Shown: in pieces, positions 41,213 to 53,200 of the stretch
Layout of the letters: the number at the start of each line of letters is the position of its first letter
Position numbering within the stretch: the stretch's first letter is position 1
Assembly: GCA_964351365.1 (NCBI GenBank)
Contig: CAYGNP010000010.1
Coordinates: 1 to 64,000, forward strand
Reading direction: 5' to 3'
Source: UBA1672 sp964351365
GTDB lineage: Bacteria; Pseudomonadota; Alphaproteobacteria; Micavibrionales; Micavibrionaceae
DNA length: 64,000 nt
The notes under the pieces: model-generated
Databases searched by the model: none
The model's input: the letters and a program-made list of their open reading frames with translations, nothing else
Told to the model about the DNA's origin: nothing
Translations under genes and position numbers: made by a program

Positions 41213-44127
41213 GGCCCGACCCCTCCCATGGCTTTCCATCCTGTACGCGCACAGCCCTGGAAGGTGTCTTCGGCGGTGTTGAAAATAATATCGCCGTTAA
41301 ACGCGGTTGGCGATGTGCATGGCGCGCCCTGTTCATAAAGGGCGGTGATTTCGGCAGCGCTTAACAGGCGGCTATAGAGACGGAAATCATCAAATCGACC
41401 GCGCATACCCCCATTCGACCATCCAAAATTATCAAATACATCACCGTCATCATTCGCTATAGGGCCCATTGTCCCTTCCAGAGAGCCGTTTACATATATT
41501 TGCGCCGTATTGGTGGATGCATCAAACATCAATGCAAACATATGCCAGTTACCCTCTATATTTGGAATGACATTAGAGCTTCCGCCAAAATTAAATGTAC
41601 CATTCGAATTAACAGTAAAATCAGAGACACCACTTCTGAAAATCCGCATAAATGTTGCGGAAAAATTAGGGTTGATCCATCCAGTAAAGGTAAAATCATC
41701 GGTCACGCTGTTAATAAAATTCGGGATAGAAATAATACAATTATCAATATTGAAACATGAAAGACTCTGTCCAATGACTCCGGGGCTTTCAAACATTTGT
41801 GATCCAAGAGTTCCATTATTGCCGTTACCAGAGCTATCGGGAACCGTTGTTCCGGATAACGGACTTGATAAAGTATCAAATGTCCAATGCCCGATGAGGC
41901 CAGATGTAGGAATGGCAGTGCCGGCCTTGGTGACGGGGTTGCCATCAGTCAATGCGCCGTTTTCTGTGAAGCCGCCGCCTGTACCTTTATTGGTGTGCCA
42001 GTTGGCGGTATCACCGGAGAGGAAAATATCAGGAGCTTGCCCTGTCACACGTTCCCCATTTTCACCCAGATAAACCGGATAACCATTGGCGTCGATAAAC
42101 TTGCGGCGGTTGGCTTCGACGGAAAGATCGAGGTAATAATCTGTTTCCATCCAAAAATCGGCAATTTGAGACTCCGCAGCATTCGGACTGCCGCCAGGCC
42201 TGCGACCTAAAAAAAATGATTTACTGCCCCCAGCAAAATCAACGAAGAGATTACTTGAAGTGGTATAACTTCCCATGAGTTGATCATTACAATAACTATA
42301 TGCTGTTTTTCCGGTGGTATCAAAACTGAAAATTATATGCCTCCATACACCATCCAATGATGCTTCGCATGAATTTGTGTTCCAGCCTGCCACAAAAGTA
42401 CCTGCTGAATCATACGTTCCAACTGTGTAGGTATTGTTTGAGTTATAAAAAATTTGTAGCCTTTGATTAAATCCGTCTGAGAGACTTATGAGATGTCCCG
42501 TAGCCGCATCAGGATATTTTGCCCAGAAACTTAATGTTAATTTCTGAGAGTCATCAATATTATTAAGTGATGTCGCCAAAGATATATAACTTTCACTCCC
42601 AGTATTGGCATTTATATTAACCGCATTCGGCACATAGGCGGGTTCGTGGAGGGCTTCCCAATGAGAGCCGACGCAGCCCTGGAACACGCCTTCGTCGCTA
42701 TTATAGACGATATCCCCCTCTATCCCCGGCGGGGAGAAGCAGGAGGTCGGCTTTGCAGATTTGCGGACGCAACGGACGCTGTGTAATTGGGACTTTGTAC
42801 CTACAAATCCCGAGCCGCATGATGAAAAAAACCGAATATTTGCATTATTTCCATCACCATCATTTGATGAAAAATATGTTGAAAACCCATATCCACCAGT
42901 TGTATCAAGATTTGGAATTGAAGCTTTATTATTGCACAGTTCTAATAATTCCTGATCTGAGGGTAAATACCAATCCGAATGCCCATGTGCCTCCAGATTT
43001 ACACAAGCTTGCGCGGCCATATGGTTTTGAAATCCTGTCGCATTAGAGTCAGCATCTGCATTATGTAAGATAGTTGTGTTTATTACTCCGCTATTTCCGC
43101 TGACCAGGCTATTCAAAAGCCCATCAGTATTTCCATTATTGAACGTAAACCGACCAACGTCGTTTTCAGTCGTATACATCGGCACTGTTCCATCAGGGCT
43201 CTCCCCCGCATAAACCGTTCCATCGGCGCAGACCTGGCCGATGGTGTTGCAAGGAAGCTCGCCAGTTCCGGCCCTTTCCACCAGGCCACTATCCTGCACG
43301 GTGCCAACTTCTGTGAATGTTACAGGGAACGATCCCTTATTCGTAAGCCAATCGGATTTTTTGCCCGATAAAAATATTTCAGGTGAAACCCCTGTTACAT
43401 TTTCCCCGTTATCCCCCAAATGAACCGGATAGCCGCGCGCATCAATAAATTTTCGGCGATTGGCTTCGATTGTTAAATCCATATATGTATTCGGGTCAAA
43501 CCAAAAATCCGCAACATTTCCATTAACACTTGAAGTGATATTCCCTCTTATTCCTACTCTTAAGATCTCCGTACGATTGAATTTCATTGTTTCAGCCGTG
43601 TTGTAAAAAACGCAGTTTGCCGTGGCCGGTGCATCGTTAATATAAAAGTGGCGTTTATTCACATCACTTAAATCAAATGATACAAGATAATGGTACCACT
43701 CATTATCCGTAACAGCAGGGGTCAGAGCACAGCGCACAATATCATCAGCGGAGCTAGGATCCTCAAAAATAATGCCAAAATTATTTGGGGCATAGTAGGT
43801 TGCCTTACCAATATGCCCGAAATCGAAAACATAGGCCAAATTATTTCCTATGCCCCCTATTCGTTGCACCCAAAAACTCAGGGTTACTTGTGTGCCTTCA
43901 GGACTAAGATTCGACACGTTTGTTGTGGTTAGATAATCGGTGCTACGAAACCGCACTGCCTGCGCCTTATACCCCGGTGACTGTAACGCCACCCAACCCG
44001 TGGACAGGCATCCCTGAAACACCTTTTCATCCTCGTTATAGATTATATCGCCCGTATCACCGGCGGGGAGTGTACACGCCGCGTGGGCGGGGAAAGCGCA
44101 AAACATTATAATAAGGACAAACGTCAT
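41209..44127 (-). CDS. Secreted LamG-repeat protein with DUF1566-like domain
   Basis: 972 residues from ATG 44127 (MTFVLIIMFCAFPAHA signal peptide, then Cys). The open frame runs back to 44271, but that part passes through two palindromic elements, so I prefer the start after them. Order: Cys module (CTLPAGDTGDIIYN), a LamG-like unit ending in EANRRKFIDARGYPVHLGDNG, a DUF1566-like region (GHSDWYLPSDQELLELCN, ending SVRCVRKS), a Cys module (CFSPPGIEGDIVYN), a second LamG-like unit with the same EANRRKFIDANGYPVYLG motif, a third LamG (GRFDDFRLYSRLL) and a last Cys module. It is located between the giant gene and the second LamG gene. Confidence 0.78.
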   Translation of the reverse strand: MTFVLIIMFCAFPAHAACTLPAGDTGDIIYNEDEKVFQGCLSTGWVALQSPGYKAQAVRFRSTDYLTTTNVSNLSPEGTQVTLSFWVQRIGGIGNNLAYVFDFGHIGKATYYAPNNFGIIFEDPSSADDIVRCALTPAVTDNEWYHYLVSFDLSDVNKRHFYINDAPATANCVFYNTAETMKFNRTEILRVGIRGNITSSVNGNVADFWFDPNTYMDLTIEANRRKFIDARGYPVHLGDNGENVTGVSPEIFLSGKKSDWLTNKGSFPVTFTEVGTVQDSGLVERAGTGELPCNTIGQVCADGTVYAGESPDGTVPMYTTENDVGRFTFNNGNTDGLLNSLVSGNSGVINTTILHNADADSNATGFQNHMAAQACVNLEAHGHSDWYLPSDQELLELCNNKASIPNLDTTGGYGFSTYFSSNDGDGNNANIRFFSSCGSGFVGTKSQLHSVRCVRKSAKPTSCFSPPGIEGDIVYNSDEGVFQGCVGSHWEALHEPAYVPNAVNINANTGSESYISLATSLNNIDDSQKLTLSFWAKYPDAATGHLISLSDGFNQRLQIFYNSNNTYTVGTYDSAGTFVAGWNTNSCEASLDGVWRHIIFSFDTTGKTAYSYCNDQLMGSYTTSSNLFVDFAGGSKSFFLGRRPGGSPNAAESQIADFWMETDYYLDLSVEANRRKFIDANGYPVYLGENGERVTGQAPDIFLSGDTANWHTNKGTGGGFTENGALTDGNPVTKAGTAIPTSGLIGHWTFDTLSSPLSGTTVPDSSGNGNNGTLGSQMFESPGVIGQSLSCFNIDNCIISIPNFINSVTDDFTFTGWINPNFSATFMRIFRSGVSDFTVNSNGTFNFGGSSNVIPNIEGNWHMFALMFDASTNTAQIYVNGSLEGTMGPIANDDGDVFDNFGWSNGGMRGRFDDFRLYSRLLSAAEITALYEQGAPCTSPTAFNGDIIFNTAEDTFQGCARTGWKAMGGVGP

Positions 44128-44191
44128 TGCACGGCCTGTCCGTGCAATCCATAAATAATTCCGGATTACCCGCATAAAGCGGGTAATGACG
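44122..44191. repeat. REP-type palindrome doublet
   Basis: Two palindromes face each other: 44122-44150 (CGTCATTGCACGG...CCGTGCAATCC) and 44161-44191 (CCGGATTACCCGC...GCGGGTAATGACG). Each starts with CGTCATT and ends AATCC when read outward-in, so they are one family in opposite orientation, like bacterial BIMEs. The inner ATG of the first element is the likely start codon of the LamG gene. Confidence 0.7.
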
Positions 44192-44239
44192 TCTGGAGAA
44201 GGTTGTGGAAACATACGAAACATGTCTATCCATTCTCCC

Positions 44240-47200
44240 CTAATTGCTTTGTTGATTGCGGCGTATAACAAAAATCATGGCTCCGCCAAATAGCATCATA
44301 AGTAAGATCATGCCGATTGTCATGCCTGCTTTTGACACGCCGTATCCTGTATGAAGTTGCAATGCCAGAACTTGTTTAACAATATCATTTTGCTGCGCCT
44401 TCAAAGTTGCAATTTCGCTCCGGAGGGAGTCATTCTCGCTCTTCAGGGCCTTTGTGGCCTCGATCATCGGGGCGATCAAACCGATATAGTTGACCGATTT
44501 CGTGCCCATTTCATCATTAGCCGTCATAACAAGTTCAGGGAAAATTTTTTCCAATTCCTGCGCCATCACACCGAATTCGGTTGGGCCATTGGGGTTGGAT
44601 TTCATTTTGAACGAATAGGTATCAATCGCGGCAATCTTGGTGATGATGTCATCCGTCAAAAGCGGTTTTATATCTGTTTTAAGCCGGATATCGGATGTGT
44701 CGGTCATCACACCGGCATAGGATATATTTCCGTCTTCGGCATCAAGCGTGATATTGGCCGTACCCGCATCATCGTGAAGCGTTAAGAGACCATTTCCACC
44801 AGCACCTTGTGAAAATACGATAGAACTGTTGCCGTCATGGGCAATCATTTGCATGAAATCACCATTCTCTGTGTTATTTCGTACATCAATTAGATAATCA
44901 GCATCAGAGGCTGTCCCTAAAACATGTAAATGTGCATTAGGCGTAATGGTACCAATTCCTATTTTTCCTTGGTTACTATCTCCTTCCCCATCAAGTGCTA
45001 TTGTTCCTGTACCAAGATCATTATGAACTGTGATAAATCCTGATCCACCAGTTGTTTGATTAAATTTAATGGAATCGCTTCCATCATGACCAATCATTTG
45101 CATGAATTCGCCGCTGCTGGTTGTGTTCTGGATATCGACAATATAATCGCCATCCGCCGCCGCGCCGGATATATCGAGCAATGAGTCTGTTGCGGCTACT
45201 GTACCGATGCCAACCTGACCGGCGGAATTTATACGGATACGTTCTGTGCTGTTTGTAACAAATCGCATAAGATGGTTACTATTTGCTCCTGTAAAAATGC
45301 TCATACCATTAGCACCCGTATTACTGGCTGAAATACCGCCATATATTTGGCCACCATATCCACCTTGACCAAATTCCAATACTGAATAGGCTGGTGTTGC
45401 GTTATTACCAATACGGATATTAGTATCATTACCCGAACCGCCAACCCAGAGCCCTGTATTTGTGCCGCTGATAGTTCCGGGCTTCAGCTGGATCAGGTCG
45501 CTGCCGCTGTCATCAACATCCACCCATGTATCGTTATCACCGTCCTGAATACGGTCGGTGTAGCTGCCGCTTGCGGTCATCGCCGTCCATACAGGAGAAC
45601 CCGATGTGCCGGAATTGAATTTCATCGTGTTATCGGATTCATCATATATCATGAGCCCTTCCGCCGGTGCAGTCACAGACCCCGTGCCGGCCAGACGCGG
45701 GGGCAGGAAGCCTTTAGAGGTTGAATCGATCTGGAACAGGGCGGAAACGTCAACATCCGCCGCGCCGACACCGACGCCGCGATCACGGTCGATATAGATA
45801 CCACTTGTTTCCTGGCCATCATAGCCGATATTGAACAATTCGTTTGTGTCCATTCTCAAGCGAAGAGTATTTCCGTTTCTTGTGAATGCCAGGGCGCCGT
45901 CTCCACCCGGCGTTGTGAACGAAAATTGTTGCAATGCAGATGATCCGTCATTGACGCGAATTGTTGTAACGCCGTCCTGTTGAACAACAAATCTTGTTGC
46001 AGGCCTTGATGTATCCTGGATTACAAAAGAGTCTCCGGCGGCACTACTTGTCTCGATCCTTAATTGCCCGTTTGAATTGACCAATACACCTTCATTATCA
46101 CCGTCACCGTTAATGTAATTCGATCCCAGCACGATATTTTGCGTTGCGGTGTGGTTGCCGAGATTGTCGCCCGCGAGGGTTGGATAGCTTGGGGCTGCGG
46201 CGCCTGTGGTGGAGCCGATATTGACTTTAGTGGCCGCGCTGACCGTACCATTAACGCTTAAAACATCGGATGTGTCGTTAAAGGTGAGATCTGAACTGGC
46301 ATCCAGTGCATTACCTGTATTAAACTGGATTTGCGTATCCGCACCCGCCGCTGTCGCATCCCCACCAACGGCAAGCCAGCTCGTGCTTGTTGCATCATAA
46401 AAATAGAAATTATCAAGCGTTGTATCAAATACTAATAATCCCTCAGCAGGGGAAGCAATGGCATTTCGATCGGTTGTTGACATCCTCGGGGCAAGGAAAC
46501 CTCGTGTGGTTGAGTTCACCTGAAGGAGGGCCGAAGCGTCGACACCGCCACTCGCGTTATCGATACGAAGAGGTTGAAAGAATGCTGCTTGTGTATCGCC
46601 AAAATTATAATCATCACCTGCTGAAGTACCGACTTGAATTTTCAGCGCACTACCTTCCGATATCATATTAACACGATTGCCCGCGCTACCTGGGCGTAAT
46701 ATAATACCGGTTCCATTATTAGGAAATTGTAGATTACCCGCACTTGTTAAACGCATCGCTTCAGCCGCCGCGGCGCCCGCCGTCATAGTTTTAAACACAA
46801 GATCAAAATCTTCGGAAGTGGCGGTGACGTCTGTGGTGACGGCCTCGATGATTGCGCCTACTTCGTTATTACTTGCGGATGTTTCTGCTTCGAATTCCAT
46901 ACCCACGCCAATACCTGCAACGGGCGTTCCATTCGTTTCCTTTGTCATGCGCATAAGATATTCAACAGCATTTGCGACCGAATTATCTCTGACCAAATGC
47001 AATCGCCGTGTTGGTACACTTACACCGACACCAAGATTGCCTGTGCTGTCATCAATACTCACCATTCTTGTACCACTAATTCCGGATCGAAAATGTAATC
47101 CTGCCGGTGCTGCGTCATAATGCATGGCCATAACGCCTCCGTTACTTCGCTTCATAACAAACATAGGGTCTGTATTAGCGGCATCACCGTCTAATAAAAC

Positions 47201-50200
47201 ATAGGGCAGTAAACCTGCATCGGTTGATTGATCCTCTATGTGAAGCATATATGGGCTGTCTGGGTTTGCTGTACCTATTCCAACTTGTCCGTTTGCGGCG
47301 CTGACTGTTAAACTATGCCGCACACAATCCATATTCGCCGCGCCGCCATTACCGTCATAATCGACTTCAATATATCCAGCGGCACAGTTTCCCGTTCCCT
47401 CATCCAACAGCAAGTCGGCTACGTCGAGTTTTTGTTGCGGGATTGAGGTGCCGATCCCGATATTATCGGCGGCGTTGTAAACACGGTTATTGGCAGAATC
47501 GATCACCCAGTCCGCATCGGTTGGACCACCCGATGCCGCCAATTCCCGCCAACTGGTATCATCAAGGTCATAAACAAACAGCGCATCCAGATCGGTATCA
47601 TAGACAATCAAGCCGTCGGCAATTCCGGCGGCGGTATAGGCCGTCACCATATCCGTTGTCCGCTGCGTTGTCGTCATACGCGGGGGCAAAAAGCCGCGGG
47701 TGGTGGAGTTCACCTGAAGGAGGGCCGATGCGTCGGGAGACTCAATTCCAATACCCACGCCAGCATTGTCAGGCGCCAGAGATAGCTGAGGCACACTTCC
47801 TGTACCCGTAAATAATCTTAAGCTTCCAGTGCCTTCGGGAACGAGAATACTTGCACGCTTTCCATGACTATTAAAACTTATTTGCGGATGTGTAAAACCA
47901 CCACTTAGTAGTGTAATGCTATCGTTAGCATTGAATGTAAAACGAGTAGCGTTGTCGCCTGTGATCCGCATCGCTTCAGCCGCCGCGGCGCCCCCGGCCA
48001 TAGTTTTGAACACAAGATCGAAATTTTCTGCGCCTGCCGTAACATCTGTGGTGACGGCCTCAATGGTTGCGCCGATTTCGTTGTTATCGTCGACAGTTTC
48101 AACTTCGAATTCCATCCCTGCACCAATTCCCGCAGCAATCGTCCCTGTGCCATCATTTTCGGCAGTTATTCGCACAGGATACGCAACATCCGTTTCCGTT
48201 GGCGAATCAAAGCGGATATGAAAGCGTCTGTCGGGGTTGTCTTCGGTAATACCGATGTTATTGTTATCCCTGAAACTCATTAAACGTCCATTGGTGTTAT
48301 TACGGATATGTAATCCACCTGGACCAGTGTCATTGTGAATACGATATTCAGTACCGTTCGCTCTTTTTAGCGTAATGGTGGCATCCTGATTAGCCGCATC
48401 GCCGTCGATTAGTAATGTTGCTGTTGCGGAGCTTGTCGCATTGATATGCAATCCCGCTGTCGGGGCTCCAATTCCTATTCCAACGCGGCCATTGGTTTGA
48501 TCGACGGTGAGAGTATGTTTTACACAATCCATATTCGCTGCGCCGCCATTGCCGTCATAATCGACTTCGGTGTAGCCTGCCGCACAGTTTCCTGTTCCCA
48601 CATCCAGCAATAAATCGGCAACATCCAGTTTTTGCTGAGGGATCGTTGTCCCAATTCCGACATTTAAGCCCGTTGAAACATCAACGCCAGTTTCCAACAG
48701 CCAGTCGCCGTCATCCCCTGCACCAGAACCTGCAATTGTAATATATCCATCCGTGCCGCCACCATCAGAATCCGTCACGCACATTTCCAGCCTTTCGCCT
48801 GTAAGCCGCAATGCGCCATACGTGTTCGCATCGCAGGTGGTCTCTGATCCTAACAATAAATTCCCTGATAACTGCAGGGATGTCTGAGGTGTCGCCGTTC
48901 CAATCCCCACACGCATTGAGGTATCACCATCTGCGCCATTATCCGTTCCGGACAGAAAGCTCACAACCTCATCCGTATCATCGGCGCCCACAACCTGAAA
49001 CTTTGTCGTGGGATCCGCCATCGTTCCGATCCCGACTTGACCTGCAGCATCGATGATCATACTTTGGCTGCCATTGTTGGTTAAGACAATCGTGTTATTC
49101 GCGCCTGTGCCGTCGCTATCGACATCAATAAAAGTATCATTGCCAGTATCCTGAATTCTATCCTGAAGCGGGACAGACGCTGAACCCAGAATTTCCGAGT
49201 ACGCTATACAGTCATTTGAGAATTCTAACTTGTCGGTACCATCGTTGTAGCGTATGCAACCTTTTGAAGCGGCGGTTGATGGCTCACTATCAATTAAAAT
49301 CTTACTTGTTATAAAGCCAATTGTATTACTATCAGAAAGATCATAACCATCTGAAGCTGAGGTGAAAACGCCAAATGTATTATCACCGGTGATTCTGGGA
49401 TAAACGAACGGAAAACCAGACAATGGACCTAAACCAAATCCTATGGAAAAATTCCCAACGGTAGTATTTGATGAATCAGTTTGTGGCGTATCCGAACCAA
49501 CCTGAATATTTTGTCCAAATGCCATTGATTGATATCCATATGCCTCTGCACCATTGGTGCCGAAGGCTTGTGAGAATGATCCTAAAGCCCTTGCATTTGT
49601 ACCTAATGCTGCTGTATTGAGACCTAAAGCATGTGAGTAATCTCCAACTGCAAAGCTTGAATTCCCCTCAACAATAGAATTACTTCCAAATCCAACGCTA
49701 TTTGATCCACTAACTCTCATATCCGTCCCAACTGCTAGAGAGTCGGACCCGACATTAGGATCATTCCAATAATTACTCGGCGAACTGACCTGAGTTTGCC
49801 CAATGCGAAGTGCTCTCTTAGACGAGTCATAAAACATTTTCGACCCTTCACCAATAACTGTATCCCCCATTACAAGATCACCATCTGCAGTGAGGACAAG
49901 GCTTGTAGTCCCATCATTTGTAAACACAATCGTATTAGCAGAGCCGTCCCCTGCCGTGTCAACCTCTATGGTTGTGTCAGGAGTGGTTTCAGGCGCCTCG
50001 GGTCTATCGGCCAATTCATAGGCAGCATCGGCAGACCCACCACCACCACTTCCCAGTAAGGCGCGCCAGACCGTATCATCAAGATCATAGTAATAATACG
50101 CATCTTCATCCGTATCAAACACCGTCAATCCATTCGCGGGAGTCGCAATCGCGGCTCTATCTGCAGTCGACATCCTTGGAGCGAGGAAACCCTTTGTTAT

Positions 50201-53200
50201 GGATGTTAGATCAAGTATGGCGGAGTCATTTGGATCGTAGGAGTTATTATCACTAATGATTGTTCGTCCAACGGAATCAATTGTAAGGCGATGCCCACTG
50301 TTAGTAAACAATGTCACATCATTACCCGCGCTGCCCGTTGTTTTACCCATACCGGTGCCCAAAAAATCCTTATCGGCCATGTAAGTTGGACTCCCTGCTG
50401 CGACCGCCTGCATTCTGGGTACAGTGTTTTGTGCGATCTGATAATAACTTGATGCAAAAATATGTCTATTATTACCATTTATATACCCTACCAATTCGTC
50501 GTCAGCGCGCTCAAAAAAGCCGCTATCACCGTCCCCAAAAGACAAGCCGCCACCGGTGAAAGTATAACTTGTGTCACTAATATGCAACGCCGTTAATGGA
50601 TCAGCAACTGTGCCGATACCGACTTGGCTGTTGGCATCAATCATCATGCTTTGTGTTCCCGCATTCGTGAAGACGATCGTATCATTTGCATCTGCATCGC
50701 CAACATCAACGTCAATACTTGTATTGCCATCACCGGTATCCTCAATCCGGTCAAGAAAGGAGCCGCTGCCCAGGCCAGCCAGAGATATCCAAGCGGTGCC
50801 GTTATAATACTGAAGCTGGTTATCTGTGCTGTCATAAGCGATGAGGCCTGCGGGAGTGCTTGCTGTGCCGATATTGGTGTTCGGGTCAGTGTTGCGGGGC
50901 GGTAAGAAGCCTAAATTTGTGCCGTTAACTTCAAGGGCAGCTTTGGCATTAATCGCAGAAGCATCCGTTACCCCTATGCCGATTTGGCCACCCTCAACAG
51001 CCGGGGTTGTTGATTGGTCATCAAGTTTACCAAACAAGATGTTTCCTATGTTGAGTTCCTGAGAGGCCGTGGCTAGGGAGGGGTCAACATTATAACCAAT
51101 AATGATATTATCAGATCCCGATGAGTTAAGATCTCCAGCCTGGTAGCCCAAGAAAATATTATTGCTACCGGTTGTTATATTTTGGCCAGCTGCAAAGCCG
51201 AGCGCAACGGTGCGCGCAACTATGGTTGTGCTGTCATTTACGCCACTTAATGCATTGGATCCGATAACAACATTTGAGTTGGAGCTGCTTCTGGTTTGTT
51301 GCATAGCGTTATTTCCAATTGCGACGTTGCTTATGCCATTTGTGATTTGGTTTCCCGCGGATGTACCTATTGCTATATTGTTATTGCCAGATGCATTTCT
51401 TAATGCTGACCTCCCTATTGCGACAGAGGAGCCAGAGTTTCCATTCCCTAAAGCGTTACTTCCAATTGCGATGGAGGCCTCTACGTTTGTGATGCTTCCG
51501 CCTGCATTGAAGCCGATTGCGATATTATCATCTCCCACAGTGAGTGCATCGAGCGCAGTTGCGCCGATGGCGGTGTTGCGCGCGCCCTTGTTCGGGTCGA
51601 CAGTGGCAACCAAAGAGGCTGCTTCGTGGCCAATGAAAAGATTGTCATCATTGTTGGTGAGATCACCATCAAAGTCGGTGGAGATATCGTGATAGGCATC
51701 AGACAGATCGTCAATTTCTGTAACTGCGCCGCCTACAAGTGTTGCTACGCTGGCTGCGGTAAAGCAATTCGCTCCAGCGGCGTCACAATATTCAATCGCG
51801 CCGACATCACCTGTTACATCAAGCATGAGATCAAGGTTTATGCTATTACTTATTGTTGCTGAGCCAAGTGCCAGGCCGCCGAGATTAAGAAGATCCAAAG
51901 AGCCGCCTGCATTATTGCCAACACCAAGAACTTCTGAGATGCTCTGATTCATCTGATCTGTAGTAAAACACTGGGTATTGTCATTTAAGCAATATTGTGT
52001 TGCGCCAATTTTCCCTTCTACATCAAGAGATAGGTCTCCCGTTGCGGCGTTTGCACCAATTACAGTCACGCCAAGGTCTTCCAGGCCTTCGCCATTTGCA
52101 TCGCTTCCGTTGTTTAAAACTTTTTCTATATCTGATGATGTTACAGTACCACCGCCGCCGCCTGCAGTGTCCGTCTCACATTCCCAACTGTCGCCGTCCC
52201 AACGGTTGAAGGAGCCACTTCCGCAGGCGGAGGGTGTGAAGTCATTGCCATTATAGGTGTAATCAGCGGCTTCTAATGTTCCGCCAATATCTGCATTGTT
52301 TGTTACTGTCAATGCTGTTCCTACACCTGTAACATCTAATGTGCCGGAGACATCCACATTATCATCAAGGTCGATTGCTCCCGTAGAGTTAATGACGGCG
52401 CCCCTGAGGTCGGTTGATCCGGTCACAACTGTATCGTCATCAAGTGTAAGGTCGTCTGTAGAGTTGCTGATATTGCCTTGAGCATCTGTTGTTCCTGTGA
52501 CAACAAGGTTGTCATCTATAGTCAGATCGCCAGCGGAGTCGCTAATGTCACCTTGCGCGTCTAGAGTGGAGGATAGAGTTGTTGCGCCTGTTACACCCAG
52601 AGTTGAACCAAGCGTTGCTGCGCCGTCAGCATTTAGTGTGCTGCTAAAATCTACTGCGCCGCTCGCGTTGAGGACACCAAGATTAGATGTGCCTGTAACC
52701 CCTAATGTTCCGCCTATTGCACCATTGCCCGATGTGGATAGCGTTGCGCCTGTGAGTGAGCCTGTTGCACGAATGTTTCCTACAACGTCGAGTGCCTCGG
52801 ATGGTGTTGATGTCCCAATTCCGACTTCATAGCTTCCTGTATTATAATATACATCATTACCCGCGCCAAGTTGCCAGATTGAGCTGCCGACGGGTACCCA
52901 GCCAGTGGGATCGTCACACATTTCCATTGTGTCGGGGTCTGTTGATTTATTGATACGGATTAGTCCATCGTTCGCGGCGTTACAAGAAGAGAGTGTGCCT
53001 TCATCGGGGAAGAGCAGGGACGCAGCGCCAAGTGTCAGGGCTGCTGAGCTTGCTGTCAGGTCAAGGCCGCCTGTGAACGACGCTCCGCCAGTGACTTCTA
53101 GGTTTTTGTTAATTTGTGCGACGGTTGAATCGCCGCTTTTTACGTTCCAGAGGCCATCTGAGGCTGCGTTTGCTGTTGCATAAGTGTATTGAACAACTAT

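Noticed and set aside
44128..44271. N-terminal extension of the LamG protein at 41209
   Set aside because: The open frame passes through the palindromic elements and encodes a polar stretch ahead of a proper signal peptide; a start at 44127 gives a normal secretory N-terminus.
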